In this document: piece after piece, positions 1 through 13,700 of the stretch
How positions within the stretch are numbered: position 1 is the stretch's first letter
How the letters are laid out: each line of letters starts with the position of its first letter
Assembly: GCA_947623455.1 (NCBI GenBank)
Contig: OX392529.1
Span: 8,184,001 to 8,248,000 of the forward strand
Source: Mimachlamys varia
Lineage: Eukaryota; Mollusca; Bivalvia; Pectinida; Pectinidae
Length of the DNA: 64,000 nucleotides
Direction: 5' to 3'
Program-made: the position numbers and the translations under genes
Notes under the pieces: generated by a model
Told to the model about the DNA's origin: nothing
Seen by the model: the letters and a program-made list of their open reading frames with translations, nothing else
Database searches by the model: none

Positions 1-1548
1 TTGGTCCATTCACGAATCATGTTCAAAATAGCTCACAACCATATATATTTGTAGAGTCGTCCACTTTTTCTGTTAAATGTCGTTCATTTTTAGGAGTTGT
101 TGAAGATTGAACAGAAACTTATAAGAAATAATCACATCCCTTTATTAGAAATTCTTCAGTATGTAGTGTTCCATTAGAGCCCTGATGTAAGGGTACTAAG
201 AATGGATCAAGGCTTGCTAACCAAACCAACTGATAAAGACTTAGTGTTGCTTATCTGATATAAAAATGCGAAGTTTGTGCATTTTCTTCAACCGGTTTTT
301 CGGAAGATTGTAATGCAGAAGTGTGGTTAGATTTCGCTGAAAAACCGTTCATTGTGTAAGTGAGATTTCCCTGGTTATCAAGCAAGCAACACTATTGTAA
401 CAAAAAATAAATGTAAAAGTGTTTGCAAACAAAGATCAAGTTGATAGATGCCTTGTCTGCAGACACGATCACATACTTATCATGTAGATTGTGGAGTGTG
501 GTTTGGACATTGAATCAAGATATTTTCTTGTGCTTAGTTTTCATTTCAAACTGCCTGTTCATGGATGAATAATGGACCCGATAGAACCTAACCACCCTGA
601 GGTGATTTAAACTCATCATGATCTCATTTAGTCCATTGTCTGACAAATCTGGAGGTATGTTAAGAATAGTATTCCATTAGATACATGGAACCTTTATGTT
701 GGATAAAATGTTCTGATTACAAATTACCTCGTGTCCAGCTGGATCACAGCAATTGAAGCACTAGACTGTACTCAATGACGGGTCGTACTAAGACACCTAA
801 ATCAAGTTGTTGCAGCTTTTACTAGTAAAGGAAACCATGTGCACAATATATACATAATAACTGTAAGAAATAGTTCTTTTATTTCGGAGTACGCTGGTTT
901 GCCAGCATCGGCAGATTTTGCTGACGTCAATGACATCAATCCCCTTGGTGGTAAATTTGACTTTCAAGTCAAGTTATTGAGGTAATATGGCTGTCCCTTC
1001 GAATAGGCTTATACAGTCTGTACCATGTCATCAATAATCCTCTGGAGCCTCAACACCAGTTTCAAATGTAGCTAACACAATGTAGTTCATACGTGTTATA
1101 CACCTAATGGTCACTTTAGAAAGTCAATAAAGTCTTCAGACTTCACATTCCATTCTGTAGATCATTTAAAAAATGATTATGCATTACATATGTTATTAGG
1201 AAGGTTACCCCGAAAAATCTACTTGTCGTGTGAAATTTTTAAATCACGTGACTTAAATATATCCAGTGCCATTTTGATACAGGGAGCCACCTAATTCACA
1301 TGTGGTACACTGTGTAATTATTGGTCTATCAATATTAATTTTAACGTTCTTTTCTGTTGCTGAAGAATGTGGTAGCCACGGGGACCTGAACCTTAGATCA
1401 AGTAAAGTTCCAAGACAGGTTGTTTTGGTAATCACTGCAGAAAAAAATGAGTGAATCGATGTAAAAACCAAACAAATCAAACATTTGCATTACCTTATAC
1501 AGATTAGGTGATATTAATTAGGAACCACTGTTTTTATTTCTGTTGAAG
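1..1548 (+). other. Intron upstream of exon 1 (partial)
   Basis: Non-coding and homologous to 13,893-16,223. It lacks the SINE and the roughly 560-bp insertion found in unit 2. It holds a relic type A exon at 1366. Nothing else recognised. Confidence 0.7.
1366..1455 (+). pseudogene. Relic type A exon, unit 1
   Basis: An acceptor-like ttgctgaag is followed in phase 1 by ECGSHGDLNLRSSKVPRQ, aligning with GCDNNGNLKFKSDNNTRQ of exon 1 (shared C, G, L, S, R, Q). It then loses similarity and stops at TGA near 1455. No donor is found where expected. Confidence 0.55.
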
Positions 1549-1716
1549 GGTGTGATAACAACGGTAATCTGAAGTTTAAATCCGATAATAATACAAGGCA
1601 AGCTGGAAACAGCAATACAGTAGCGTTCCAAGGCTCGGCCTACATCGAGTTCAGTGTCACGTCGTCTACCGGGGAGGCGGGCCTCAGACTTCGGATAACG
1701 TCACAACGGGCTAGTG
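1549..1716 (+). CDS. Exon 1 (type A): C-terminal part of a CUB domain
   Basis: Acceptor ttgaag, donor G|gtaatg; phase 1 to 1, 56 codons. It begins GCDNNGNLKF and ends with RLRITSQRASG, the last beta-strands of a second-type CUB. Its one Cys (GCD) has no visible partner. The preceding exon lies left of the window. The protein sequence is the same as exons 11 and 21. Confidence 0.88.
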
Positions 1717-4700
1717 GTAATGTATCGAAGTAGTTGTTTGATCCAAGTTGTTCGATAATGATGTGTACACTTTACATTGATTTGTTTGCTATTACATTCT
1801 AGACTGCCTTGCGCTCCATATTGAGTCTGTCTAATGCTTAAATATTTCTTGGTTTTCCAGCAAAGTCATCCTTCGCGAAAAAAGTAAATGCAGTTCTAAA
1901 TAGATTAAAGAGTATAATTTGTTGCTAACCAAGCACAAAATATTTTCTTTTTTTAGACAATACGGAGGCGTGCAGTTCTAATGGAACATCTGTCATAGCA
2001 ACTGAGGAAGTCCAGTATTTTACCAGTACTAACTTTCCTCAACTATATTTAGAGTACGTAAAACTTAATCTAATGTTAATGTTTGAGTTTTTGAACTTTT
2101 GTTTCATTTTAAAGTGTCTCAATTTTAAATTTAGGGTTCTTCTATGAATATTTAATCAACCTGCATATATATCCTGAATCCCTGTGTCGTACGTTTGTCC
2201 GTAAGTAGCCAACATGTGTTACGAAAAGTTCGATATTTAGCTACATGTATAGATAACGCCATGGAAATATCCCAAGTTGGGCATAGGTTGGAGGACCAAG
2301 GATGTTACTGTCAAGAAAGGGAAAGTTCACGATCGCAAAATCGAAATAGTAACGTTTGTCGTAAAGCTAAGTAGTAAGCTATCGATTCATGTTGGTCATT
2401 GTTTGTTCATATACACACTTTCGTAGTACACGAATTGAAATTACACAATGGTAGATATTTTCTAAAGTCATCAATTAAAAGGGGTTTTACGCACTTGCCC
2501 GTCGTCAGTTTTAACTGTAATTTTATTATTATTATTTCGGCAAATTGCATGTCTAAAATCAAGGTCGTCGTTAGCCATGATACGTACCAACAATGGATCA
2601 AGTTACCACTGTTGGATGTGTCCGAAATAATGATTAATAAGCTTGTACAATATCTATAGATATGCTATAAAATTAACATTAAAAGTAATGTATCAAAAGA
2701 TATTCTACTGCATACAGCTTATAGATTACCTAACCTAATGATAACGTTAAAAGCATTAACTTTATTTTCGCTGTGTAGCGGTGATGAATGTCTGTGGCAG
2801 ATATCGGCGGGAAACTCCGGAAAAACCGTTGTTTTGACTGTTGAGTTCTACGATATAGAGGAAGATGGGGGCTGTGGAGACCACTTAACCATTGAAGGTA
2901 GTGCTTATACTAGATTTTGGTTTATCTTGATGTCATGTTTTTATGCTTTATTTATTGAGCTCAAATATATAAACCGAAGTCAGTGTATTTATACTTTTAC
3001 GTGTGTACTCTTACTCGTCAACTTAGAAACAAAAACGATATATTTTTTAACTTCGTCATGACTAAAGTTACTTAAATAAAGCACGTTGGACGTTTCTTGT
3101 AATAGAACCTTTCCTCAAATTATATACCGCGGTATTAAAAAACTGTTAAAAATGTCGCCCGGCAGAGCGGTTACAAGGTGACAGTCAGTATTGCAATCTT
3201 CTTCTAAGTCCTCAGACGTTTTCCAAGATCCTAGGAGTGTTGACACACAATGAGTATGGATGAATGTAAAGACAAGAAGGCGAAGTTGAGGAACTGCAGC
3301 CGATGTAAAATATTTTGTTTTAGATGTCGTACGTAGATAGACACGACTTTGCCTATATTTTCAGAAAGTTGCGAACCAGTTGAACTGGTCCGGACCTTTT
3401 GGCCTGGTGGTAACGTTCTGGCTTCTAAAACCTAGATGTTTCAGGTTCGCGCCCCGCTCGTCTCGTTACTTTTATGTCCCCTTTTCTGGTAAAATATTGT
3501 TTATTTCCCAGGCCGGGGTTTTTGTTTATGGATTGATATTTCCTCACCATCGGAAAGGCTGATTAAATACTAATATAGATATTACGGAAATTAGTTTTAT
3601 TTAAAAAAATAAAATGACAAAACCGGTGTATAAGGTTGAAATAAAAATGTATAAAGGCGAATCGGCTCAGGAATTTTACCACGAGGGATCATTAACCTAA
3701 TATTTCCCTCAAACCACTTTTTGTAACTGTTGTGTTATAACTAAACAACTGAAGTCAATTTAACAAATAATATATTAATTCAATATATTTTTAACTCAAA
3801 GAAGGAAGAAGTTAATGGAAAGTACTGTATGTCTCGTCATTGATGATATTTTGATTATTTAAGAGATTAGTTCCATTATTTAAAAGGTGCAGCATGTGTG
3901 TGTTACGTCATCTTCCATCCATATTTCTGTATAAACGTGCGTAAGTAGACGTAGGTAGACAATCGTTCACCTTGTCCGTGTCCCTAATTATCCACGCTTC
4001 CGGAGTTCCATTAAGTCCAATAATGTAGACAAAATGTTCACTGCAGTCCTTCAAACAACCTCTGTATTTATGGTGGTTTTAGCGTCATCAAGGCTTTATA
4101 TTTATATTATCACTTCGCTCCGCCCCAATTAAACTATGAAACTCTGATCACTTCATTTCCCGGTGAAGTAAGTGGAGCACGCGCTTTTTCGTTCCTGACG
4201 AAGTAATACATTTGTTTACAACAGTGTATCGTTAACGTTAAACACACGTAAAACAGCTGTTTGACATACCAATGCGTTATGCCATAAAATATTGACATTT
4301 CCGAAAACATTAGTTCAAGATTTATTGTACCCAAATTCCTCATAGATTCCCTCGATGGTCGTGCGAAATGCTGATGGCACCATCATCTACCCGTCAGTCA
4401 GATTTCGCGATTTTATTGCATGTCCTATACAAAAATAAAACGTTTGAAATTGGTCACAGAAATCCGTTCTCTTTTAAGAAGTTACATATATGCTAGCTTA
4501 TATTATTCGACAGATGTAACCTGTTCACGAACTGATAAGCTAGCTAGACTACTGTAGGACCTAACCTAGCCTGCTCATTGAGGCCCAAGAATTTATTACA
4601 CTTACAGCTTAGTTTTTGGACCTAAGCTACGGTGTCTAGAATAATTTTTCGAGGAATTTAGATTTGGGTTGCATTTTATCAGAAATTGATCAAAACCTGC

Positions 4701-7700
4701 AAAAGTGTAAACATACTCTAAAAACCTTAGTTTAGGCCTAAAACTAGATGTAACGAACTATCAGTCACATGTGATCTTGTGAATTCATAATCGTACCGTG
4801 TGCCTACCTGAAAAGCTTGCAGTTTTCGTCAATGTTCCAAATGAAAAATCGTCAAATCACTAATCTCCTTTATTACATGTCACCAATATCTTTCATCAAA
4901 TTTTCGTCAATAAGTTTTGCCTAATTCTACTGTTAATGATACGTTTTCAATATGATTAGGCTTACTGAAATCCAAATTCCGACGACTTTATTTGACTCGC
5001 TTCAACTGTCGTTATGTTTACTGCTGCGCAATGCCAACCGCTCTAAATCACACTCTCTTAAAAAAATTTACACTTGAATGGTATTTCAATCAATTCGTAA
5101 TGAATATAAAAGTTTGGGAGGTATGATTAAAGCACATTTAAAAACCATAAAATAAAAATCTCTGGAACACAAATTTTTCTGTTGCCTAGTGATGAATAAA
5201 GCTATCGGCTGTTCCGCGTATACATATACACATGCCGATAGGTGTGCAACAATGTAACAAATGTGAAGCACCATGTGACACTGGCATTTTAAAGTACTTA
5301 TGAATGACGGGACATTTAAATTAGAAAACGTACATAAAGAATTGAAAGTCTATTTTGTTGCTTGCATTGACTGATGAAGTTAAGTGAACCTCGTGCAAAT
5401 GGTACATGAACTGCGAAGTCAGGTGACGTTTGGACAATTGTGACGTCACCAGTATCATGGAGAAGGCTCTGCCTATCAATTTATTTCGTTGGTTAAAAAT
5501 GTATAATCACCGTTTATAAATATTTTCACTGGTTCAAATTTTATGAGCTCTGTCCTTAAATATTCATGAAAAAGTAGTCCTTTATTTTCCAAGCAATAAT
5601 TCCATTTTATGTAGGCAAAAACACTCAAGGGATATATTCTGTTTTAAATATTTATTCTAGGTTTGTCAACAAATGCCACACAAATATGTGGGCGAGAATT
5701 CTCCCATCCTCTAAAGACGTTCAGAGACACCATTTTAAACGCTAGTTTTTCTTCTCCTGATTCCGATGTGTTTCATGGATTTGTGTTCAGCGTCGTTATA
5801 GAAAAACCATGTACTCCAGCTACTCCAACGATGATTGAAGCCGACGTTAATGTGGGGAGTATCACCTCTGTTGGCTTTCCCAACAACTACACGTGGTAAG
5901 TTCTGCATGAGCGGTATTTACTACATGTATACCGTATCCTGTCTCTGAATATTATATAAGTCTAATCAATTGAAAATGAAAGTATGATCAAACTGGGGCA
6001 TTTACCTCACTTACACATGTTATGATCTTCACATTATACATTTGAATATATAAACAAATCTTATTGCAGTAAGTGTAATTATAATAGTTCACTAGCATTT
6101 TAAGAGCTTCATCTTTACGTATAAACATTCACTAATAACGCCTATTAGTTTTTAAATTTGTATATATCAACATAAGAACAAAGTATTAATTTTTACGAAT
6201 ATTGTCGATAAAAGACTTGAGCCAGTTTTAAAATCTTTGGAAACATTCATGAACATGTGGCCACGAGAGCGGTCAACACATATCACTACGAATAATCACG
6301 AAAGGTCCCTAGCATCACTGAAGAGTCCTAAGAGGACGAAACAGCTGTATGATGCAGTTTAATTCATTTTTTCGGCACACTGTATCTATTACTTAATTTA
6401 AGAGGTGCAGCATGTGTGTGTGTTACGTGATCTTTATGATAGGGGTGGCACACTCTGCTGGTGGATGTTTTGGTCCCCGAGGTTTGCTTGAGCCTCCATA
6501 GCCACAGTTAATTTCATTTGGGTAGTGGCACGGTACATAATATACACATTTTCGTAGTACACGATTTGAAATTATACAGAACTAGTTTAATTTTACTTCT
6601 AAATTCATAAATTAAAGGGGTTTTACGCACCTGACCCCTCTGCTTCTACATTAGTTTAGATATTTTGGATTCCTACCTTTTGGCCCCTAGCATCACTGAA
6701 GAGTCCTAAGAGGACGAAACAGCTGTATGATGCAGTTTAATTCATTTTTTCGGCATACTGTATCTATTACTAAATTTAAGAGGTGCAGCATATGTGTATG
6801 TTACGTGATCTCATAGAGATCGAGGACAACCTACGCCGCTTAGCAATGAGGAAAAATACATAACATGTACGAATACATTTCCAGTATCAAAATCATCAAC
6901 AATATTGTTTGATATCTTTGAAGGAACCGACAGTCTGGGGACTACGTGTGTGAATGGCAAATCAAGGCTAGCGATATGTCTGCTGGGATACTGCTGTACC
7001 TTGATATTGGCGGACTAAGTAGTGGTACCAATCTCAGTATATACTCCGGTAAGGCTGATTGTCACCATCAGGTGCAGTTTGTCTTTATACCCCGCCATGA
7101 AATGGGGGTATAGTGTTACCCGTGTCCGTCACGTTACCAGCTTATTCAAATAATTACTGATACGATTGTCATCAAACTTCGAATACGTAATAAACATGAA
7201 GAAATAATTTCATATGGGGGAAGGGGGCATTTATGTCTCATAGATATTTCTAGTTTCATTTGTAAAGCTTGATATCACAGTCCTTTGCCTGCTGTACACT
7301 ATTTTTAAATTTATTATTGAATGATCATTGAATGAGCCGGTAAATGCATTTTTTGCTCTGTTATTCGTCAAAGAACAACTTTCATGTGGTATATCTCTTT
7401 ATTTGAATTATATAAAGATAATCATTTTGGCCCACTACAAAACTACATTAGGACCTGTACTATTGTTGTGAATAAATTTTATTATGATCTTTATAACTTC
7501 AATGCAAAACGACATCTAAGCATTGAAACTTGCTGTGGTCTGTTTCAAAGGTTGATGAATCCAGATGGTTTTGCAACAAATCTATGACCTTTTCAATTTA
7601 TCACACAAAAAATCCCATTCAAAACAAAATTCGATCCCTGTAGTTCGATCAAAGTATATTTCAAGTGCTGTTTCAAGGAGAAAATCAAGCTGTGAACTTC

Positions 7701-10700
7701 ACAATTTAAATTATTTTAATAAGTTTATTACCAGCTGACAATATCAAAGGCTGTAAATCCTGTTCACATTTTTGTGTGTTGTCAGAATAAATTTATGTAT
7801 CTATGTATATGTCCTATAATTTTAATATGTTAAGTCCATTCTGATAATTTGTTGAACATGCTGGAGCTTGTGCGAGTCTACATATTGCACGTTGATTGTT
7901 CGATTCAGCCAAATAATGTAGAAACGAAACAGATAAAACTAGTTCTACCCCTTTTGTCATAAATGCACACGATATTTTTTTTTCTGACTCGTCATCGCAG
8001 AAGGACGGATGAGAAAGTTACTAGCTCGAGAAACCAGACGTGGTTCAAAAGGATAAAATCATTTCATAGGAAATTTGAATTTTCGAATTCCTTTCATACA
8101 TGACGCGACCAGATTTGTACCGGGGGTTGACAAAAACACAGCAAGTAGAATAAGTAGACTTGCTGAAGATAAATTAGAGAATAGCGAAGCGTTAACAAAA
8201 TTATAATCCGAACTCACAATTGATTAAACCAAGGGCAATATATGAAGAGGAACAATGGAACGATTTACATGGAAACCCTTGTAAAACTACAAGAGAATAA
8301 GACCGGGTGCCCCCGAAGAGATGTAAATCTTTGTCACATTCAAGTAAACATCAAATTCTCAGAATGAGAACCGAGTTCATTGTCAATCACAACAAGTAAA
8401 CACACTAATGAGCATACTCAAAAACGTGCATCTTCATATCACTTAATGATACAGAATATTTCTCAATGAGACAAAGATGGCGACCATAAAACTTGCCCAT
8501 AGTTCTTATCAATCTACATCTCTCGAATCCATGTGTTGTAACATAACTTGTCACTACGCTAGCAACAATGAACTGATAATATTTTGCTGTAATTATTTGT
8601 TTGTTTTTAGTTGTTCGATCAATTTAATATAATATCTAACATAATGAGGTATATATTTATTATACCTGACATGATTTAGGGATGTATTGGTGATAGCTAG
8701 GTAGACATTTATTATGCATGTGCTTATGATACATTTACCAGACATCCCTCAAATTTGCATTTGATACCAGGCATATATATCAAAAGGCAAACAAGAACAA
8801 TGTTTGGTGAATTTGAGATCATTTAAGATGGGTTCCTCGGTCGGCATCAAGGAATGGAACAAGTTGAATAAGTTGGGGAATGTTAATGAGGCTTTTGTCA
8901 CTTGTTTGTGAGGAATTGGCAAATATTCTACCATCTGTTGTCCAATAGGAACCATTGTCCTTCCACTTGGCCTTGCCTAGTAGCTGAACAATAGCTTGGT
9001 GTTTGCTTGTGAGATCTTCTGTAATAGATATTGTATCCTTATCAGATTTCAAGCTTCTTTTGCTTTGGAATGCTTCATTTTTTCCACATTCCAGCTTCGG
9101 AAACGACAGATTATTTGATGTTTATTTACCATTGCAGTTTTCCTATGATATGGGAGCGGTATATACCATCATTACCGATCTTGGCGTGAAGTTTTGAGAG
9201 ATAGATTTCTATAACCTTGGTGTCTGTAAATCTTTTTTTCCTGAGGGCTGAGCTTAAAATTTATGGAACCGAAGGCTCTTCTGTTTTATCTCCTCAAATT
9301 TATCTTCCAACAATTAAACGTTTTCTCTAATAAATCGCTTAGACCTTTCACTTCTGCCTCAAGATCAACACATTTGTTACTCAGAATATCGTTTGACATT
9401 TACAAGCTTGGTATGACAGACTCTTGGGTCTGGATCTGTTGGTGAATGGGCTGGATGAGTTCGGCCATTGCTGTTTATTGTCCTTATCATTTCCGACATA
9501 TATGGTGCTATGGTTTTGGTTATTCAGGACTGACTCGTGCCAATTGAACAAGAGGCTTCATATCTAAGTTTGCCTTTGCCTACGTCTATATGGCGTAATA
9601 GGGCTAGACATGGAATTAACACGGGGTGACTTCTGGTATGCCGTGGGTGGTCAGGTGTATCCGGAGAATCTTCGAACTTTCTCATAGAGGATAAGTCATT
9701 ATCATAATTTTCCATATTTGGGTTTCAGTAGGACAATTTAAGTACCAGATATAGTAGAGCACCGAGTCAGTGAGCACGTTCAATATGGCGGCCAGTATGG
9801 GGTTGTGTGGACATCAGTTGATTTAGTACAAAGTCTAAATATACCAGTAAAAAGGTATCAATTAGCGCAAAATACTATATGGAGGCAGGATTACATCAAT
9901 GTTAAATTCAGTGATGACCCACCGTATCATTGATCACATACTAGTTCATTAGACAAACATAGTCAGCCGGGCTGGTGGTCAGTCCGCTCAGGTCGCCATT
10001 CTGTGACAATTAATTTTGTTGGTCCTAAAACTTCACGAACTGTCGCCTCAAACTATGGATATTTAATCATGCAAAGTTTCACGTCTTGTCCTATAACACG
10101 AGCTGCTATTAATGACAGATTATCATGGTAACTGATCTGGCGTTCCAAGCTGTTCAGAATATTGACGTGTATTACAGGAGCTATAGTGTTCTAAGGAATT
10201 CATTGCTGAGGAATTTTGTATTTTTTTCATGCATTTTTGTTGTGCATTAGGTTGTGATAAGACTGGTCCAAAACTCTACCCCGAGGCTGGCGTGGATCCG
10301 ACAAAGGCAACATCATCGATACAGACAGAAGTTTCCACAGGAAACTGCACGTTTATTGAGTTTTCTGTGGGATCAGCTGGAGGACAGGGATTTCAGATAC
10401 AGTATTTGTCAGTAGCCGCTAGTGGTACGTTGTGACCAATGCGTTGTAGTACATTAATAGGACAATTTAAACAGAATATAATTGCTGCATACATATTCCA
10501 CGGAAAACATGATTGTACATTATGTTGGATGCATTCTTTTAGATCATACAATGCTCAACAGCGATGAAATAAGCATTATAGGTAAAGATATAGCCTGAGA
10601 ACAATGTGATGGACGTCTGCTTTGTAAGCCATATAGAAGTGGTTTTACTTGATATTGAGGGTTGGAGAATCGATAATATTTTAAGTAAACAGGTGATTCG

Positions 10701-13700
10701 ATTTTTCTATATACTAGAATGTAGCAAAACACAGTGTAGGGGATCACTGTGTTATGACATGTAATTGATTGGATTTTTACATGTTTTACAAGCTCTAAAA
10801 ATTGATTCAAGCTAAAATAGACTCGTCGCTGAAACATGGACCTGTGAGTTCACCATTATTAACGGTAGATTGTCTGTTTGTCAGATAACAAGGCTGCCTG
10901 TTCGGCGTCCGCTGTATCTCCGGTAGCACTGGAAGCAAACGACACACTGCGGTATCTGACAAGTCCAAACTTCCCAGACGCTTACCCGTCGTAAGTTACA
11001 TTTATAGAAAAGTTTTACACTGGATAATAATTCAGAATATTGAATTGTGTGTCTTCACAAAGAACATTTGAGTCCTAATGAAACGGATTGTCTTTATTAT
11101 AGGGAACATATTGTATACATGATTGGTTGAAAGCATTAACATCATGCTAATTTAACGTTATGTGATTGGTGTAAATCATCATGCTAATTAAACGTTATGT
11201 GATTGGTGTAAATCATCATGCTATTTTACTGTTATTTGATTGGTGTAAATCATCATGCTAATTTACTGTTATTTGCTTGGTGTAAACCATCATGCTAATT
11301 TACTGTTATTTGATTGGTGTAAATCATCCTGCTGGTTTTTTATTATGTAATTGGTGTAAATCATCGTACTAATTTACTGTTATTTGATTGGTGTAAATCA
11401 TCATGCTTATTTTCTATTATGTGATTGGTTTATATCATGGTGCTAATTAACTGCAATGCGATTGGTTTAAATCATCATGCTAATTTACTTTTATGTGATT
11501 TGTATAAATCAGCATGCTAATTAACTGTAATGTGATTGGTTTAAATCATCATGCTAATTTACTTTTATGTGATTTGTATAAATCAATATGCTAATTAACT
11601 GTTATGTGATTGGTTTAAATTATCATGACGTGACTGGTGTAAATTATCATGGTAATGTAATTGGTGTAAAGCTTTAACATTATTTTCGCTGTCCACAGAT
11701 CTTCACAATGCTACTGGAACGTAACAGATGGTGATACGGGCAGAGGAGTGATATTGACGGTGGAGTTTAATCACTTTGCATCTTCTTGTCAAGACTATGT
11801 AGAGATTAGCGAAGGTAAAATCCCCAAAAGTGTATAGTTTGAACATTAATATAAACTTCAGTTCTAATCGTACAGCGTTATGCGATTGCGTTGCCTAAAA
11901 ACAGTCTGTGTTGAAGTATTATTGAGTATTAAACTACATATTATATTATGTAGCAAATTGAATACAATAACAAACTTTCTAACAAGTGGTTTATTATAGT
12001 TATATATTATGTTTGTGGAGATGATGTTAGACATAATTTTGCAGTAAAAGTTACTTGATTTTGTGTGTTCAAATCTATGATTCAAGCTCATTCTGTTTTT
12101 TCATGACGAAAACGATCAGATAGTTTTGTTTAATGCGTAGTCCTTTATGCATTTTTTTGCAATAAAATTTACCGAAATGAAATTATTAAGTGATATGTCA
12201 CTTTTCTTGGCATTATATTTTGATTGAATTGCAGGTTCAGGCATTTTTGCAATAAAATTTACTGAAATGAAATAATTACATTTTCAAATTTCTATTTTGT
12301 TTGTCTTTCTTACTTTCCTATTAAATGCAATTGACTCATTTAATAGTCACCATCTATGCGCAATTGACATTTCCATAATTGTAATTTCACGAGACGGATT
12401 TGTCACTTTTCCTTGCATAATATTTTGTTTGTCTTTCAGGTTCCGGTACGGAGAGCACAAAAGTATGTAACGACAAGTTCAGCACGTCACCAATCGTGTT
12501 TAAAAACAGTTCTTTCCAAATTAAGTTTAATTCTGACGGGTCAAATAACGCTAGTGGATTTGTAATAAGCTATATCCTGGACGCACCGTGTAAGGGAACA
12601 GTGACCAATCTAAAGGCAGATTTACCTATAACCACTATCACATCCCCCGGATACCCGTCCCCGTACCCCAGGTAAGCACTGTGTCCTTTGTGCATATGTC
12701 ATTCATTTCCATGTCACTATTGTCTTTTGCTATCTAGGATAAGAAATTGGTGTAGGAAATGTTTGACCAATACCTTCACGTCAAGACCTTCCATGCCGTA
12801 ATGTGGCAGTGAGGGTGTGATTAAAAAACGTCTACGATATATTTATTGTACATGTTAGAAAGATAAGATATTTTGTTTTGAGCAAATTTGTTTGCATTGA
12901 TGGGCTATTTAAAATTTGTTCGTTTTCGTAAAAAAATGTCAAGTAAAAAGGTCAGGCCAGGCCAAATGTAGCTTTTTCAGTTTTTGGTTTTATTGTGGTA
13001 GCTCAAATGAGTTAAAAATACTTTTCGTGATCATAGATGAGTTGTGCAATTGGAGGAATCCACTCAAGGGATTTTCCTTTTTTTTTTGCAAAACCCTTCT
13101 TCAATGTATAAAGCTTGTTATTGTCATTGTAATGTTGTTAAAACGTGCGCTGATATGCATATTGTATTTGCGTGCTAAAGTTTGTTTCTTTTAATATATT
13201 AATATTTTAATATTTTTTATGATAATATTTGTATATTTGTATAATTCTTATTAACCTCATTTCATCAGTATTGGACGAACCGGTGGATATGTTTGTAAGT
13301 GGCACATTGAAGCTGACACCAACTCAACAGGAATTCTCATTAGATACGACTTAGATGCACTGGCACGGGGTGATACTCTCGCTCTTTATGAAGGTAAAAA
13401 AAACATATATCATGTTTATAATTGATTGCGATGTAGTCTTTAATTTGGATTTATGTAAAGTTTCTTGTTACACAACCATTTTCTACTTATGATAGGGCAA
13501 TCAAAATCGTCACGTTTACCGTATAAGTAAGAAGTGAGCTGCCATTGTTGGCCATTATTACCATTGTAAGTCGAGGTTAGCGGTCGATATTGAAGAGACT
13601 GTTGTGTATTTGATTTCATGTTCAGAAGTGTATATATGATCGACATGAGCTTAAAACGTCTTGTTATTTAAGAAAAAACACATCGTCGATATTTCTGATA

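Larger units (their letters stand above)
7049..10250 (+). other. Intron 5, unit 1
   Basis: 3.2 kb. Holds an unclassified repeat (8,205-8,555) and a decayed minus-strand LINE ORF1 (8,749-9,715). The 67-codon ORF at 7,384-7,587 has no recognisable motif. Nothing recognised in 7,600-8,200 or 9,720-10,250. Confidence 0.6.

Noticed and set aside
5086..5274. Minus-strand 62-codon ORF and similar ones in introns 3 and 13
   Set aside because: Not open in the other unit, no motif, AT-rich intron composition.
5436..5452. CRE-like gtgacgtcac as a promoter element
   Set aside because: A single short palindrome inside an intron with no start site nearby; chance occurrence cannot be excluded.
7384..7587. 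Conserved small protein (67 codons, present in units 1 and 2)
   Set aside because: Conservation reflects the recent DNA duplication. There is no motif, no splice context matching the CUB exons, and the frame is absent from unit 3.
12916..13194. Small membrane protein ORF (also 26,973-27,251)
   Set aside because: Hydrophobic residues come from a T-rich intron stretch. The copy in unit 2 is identical only through duplication.
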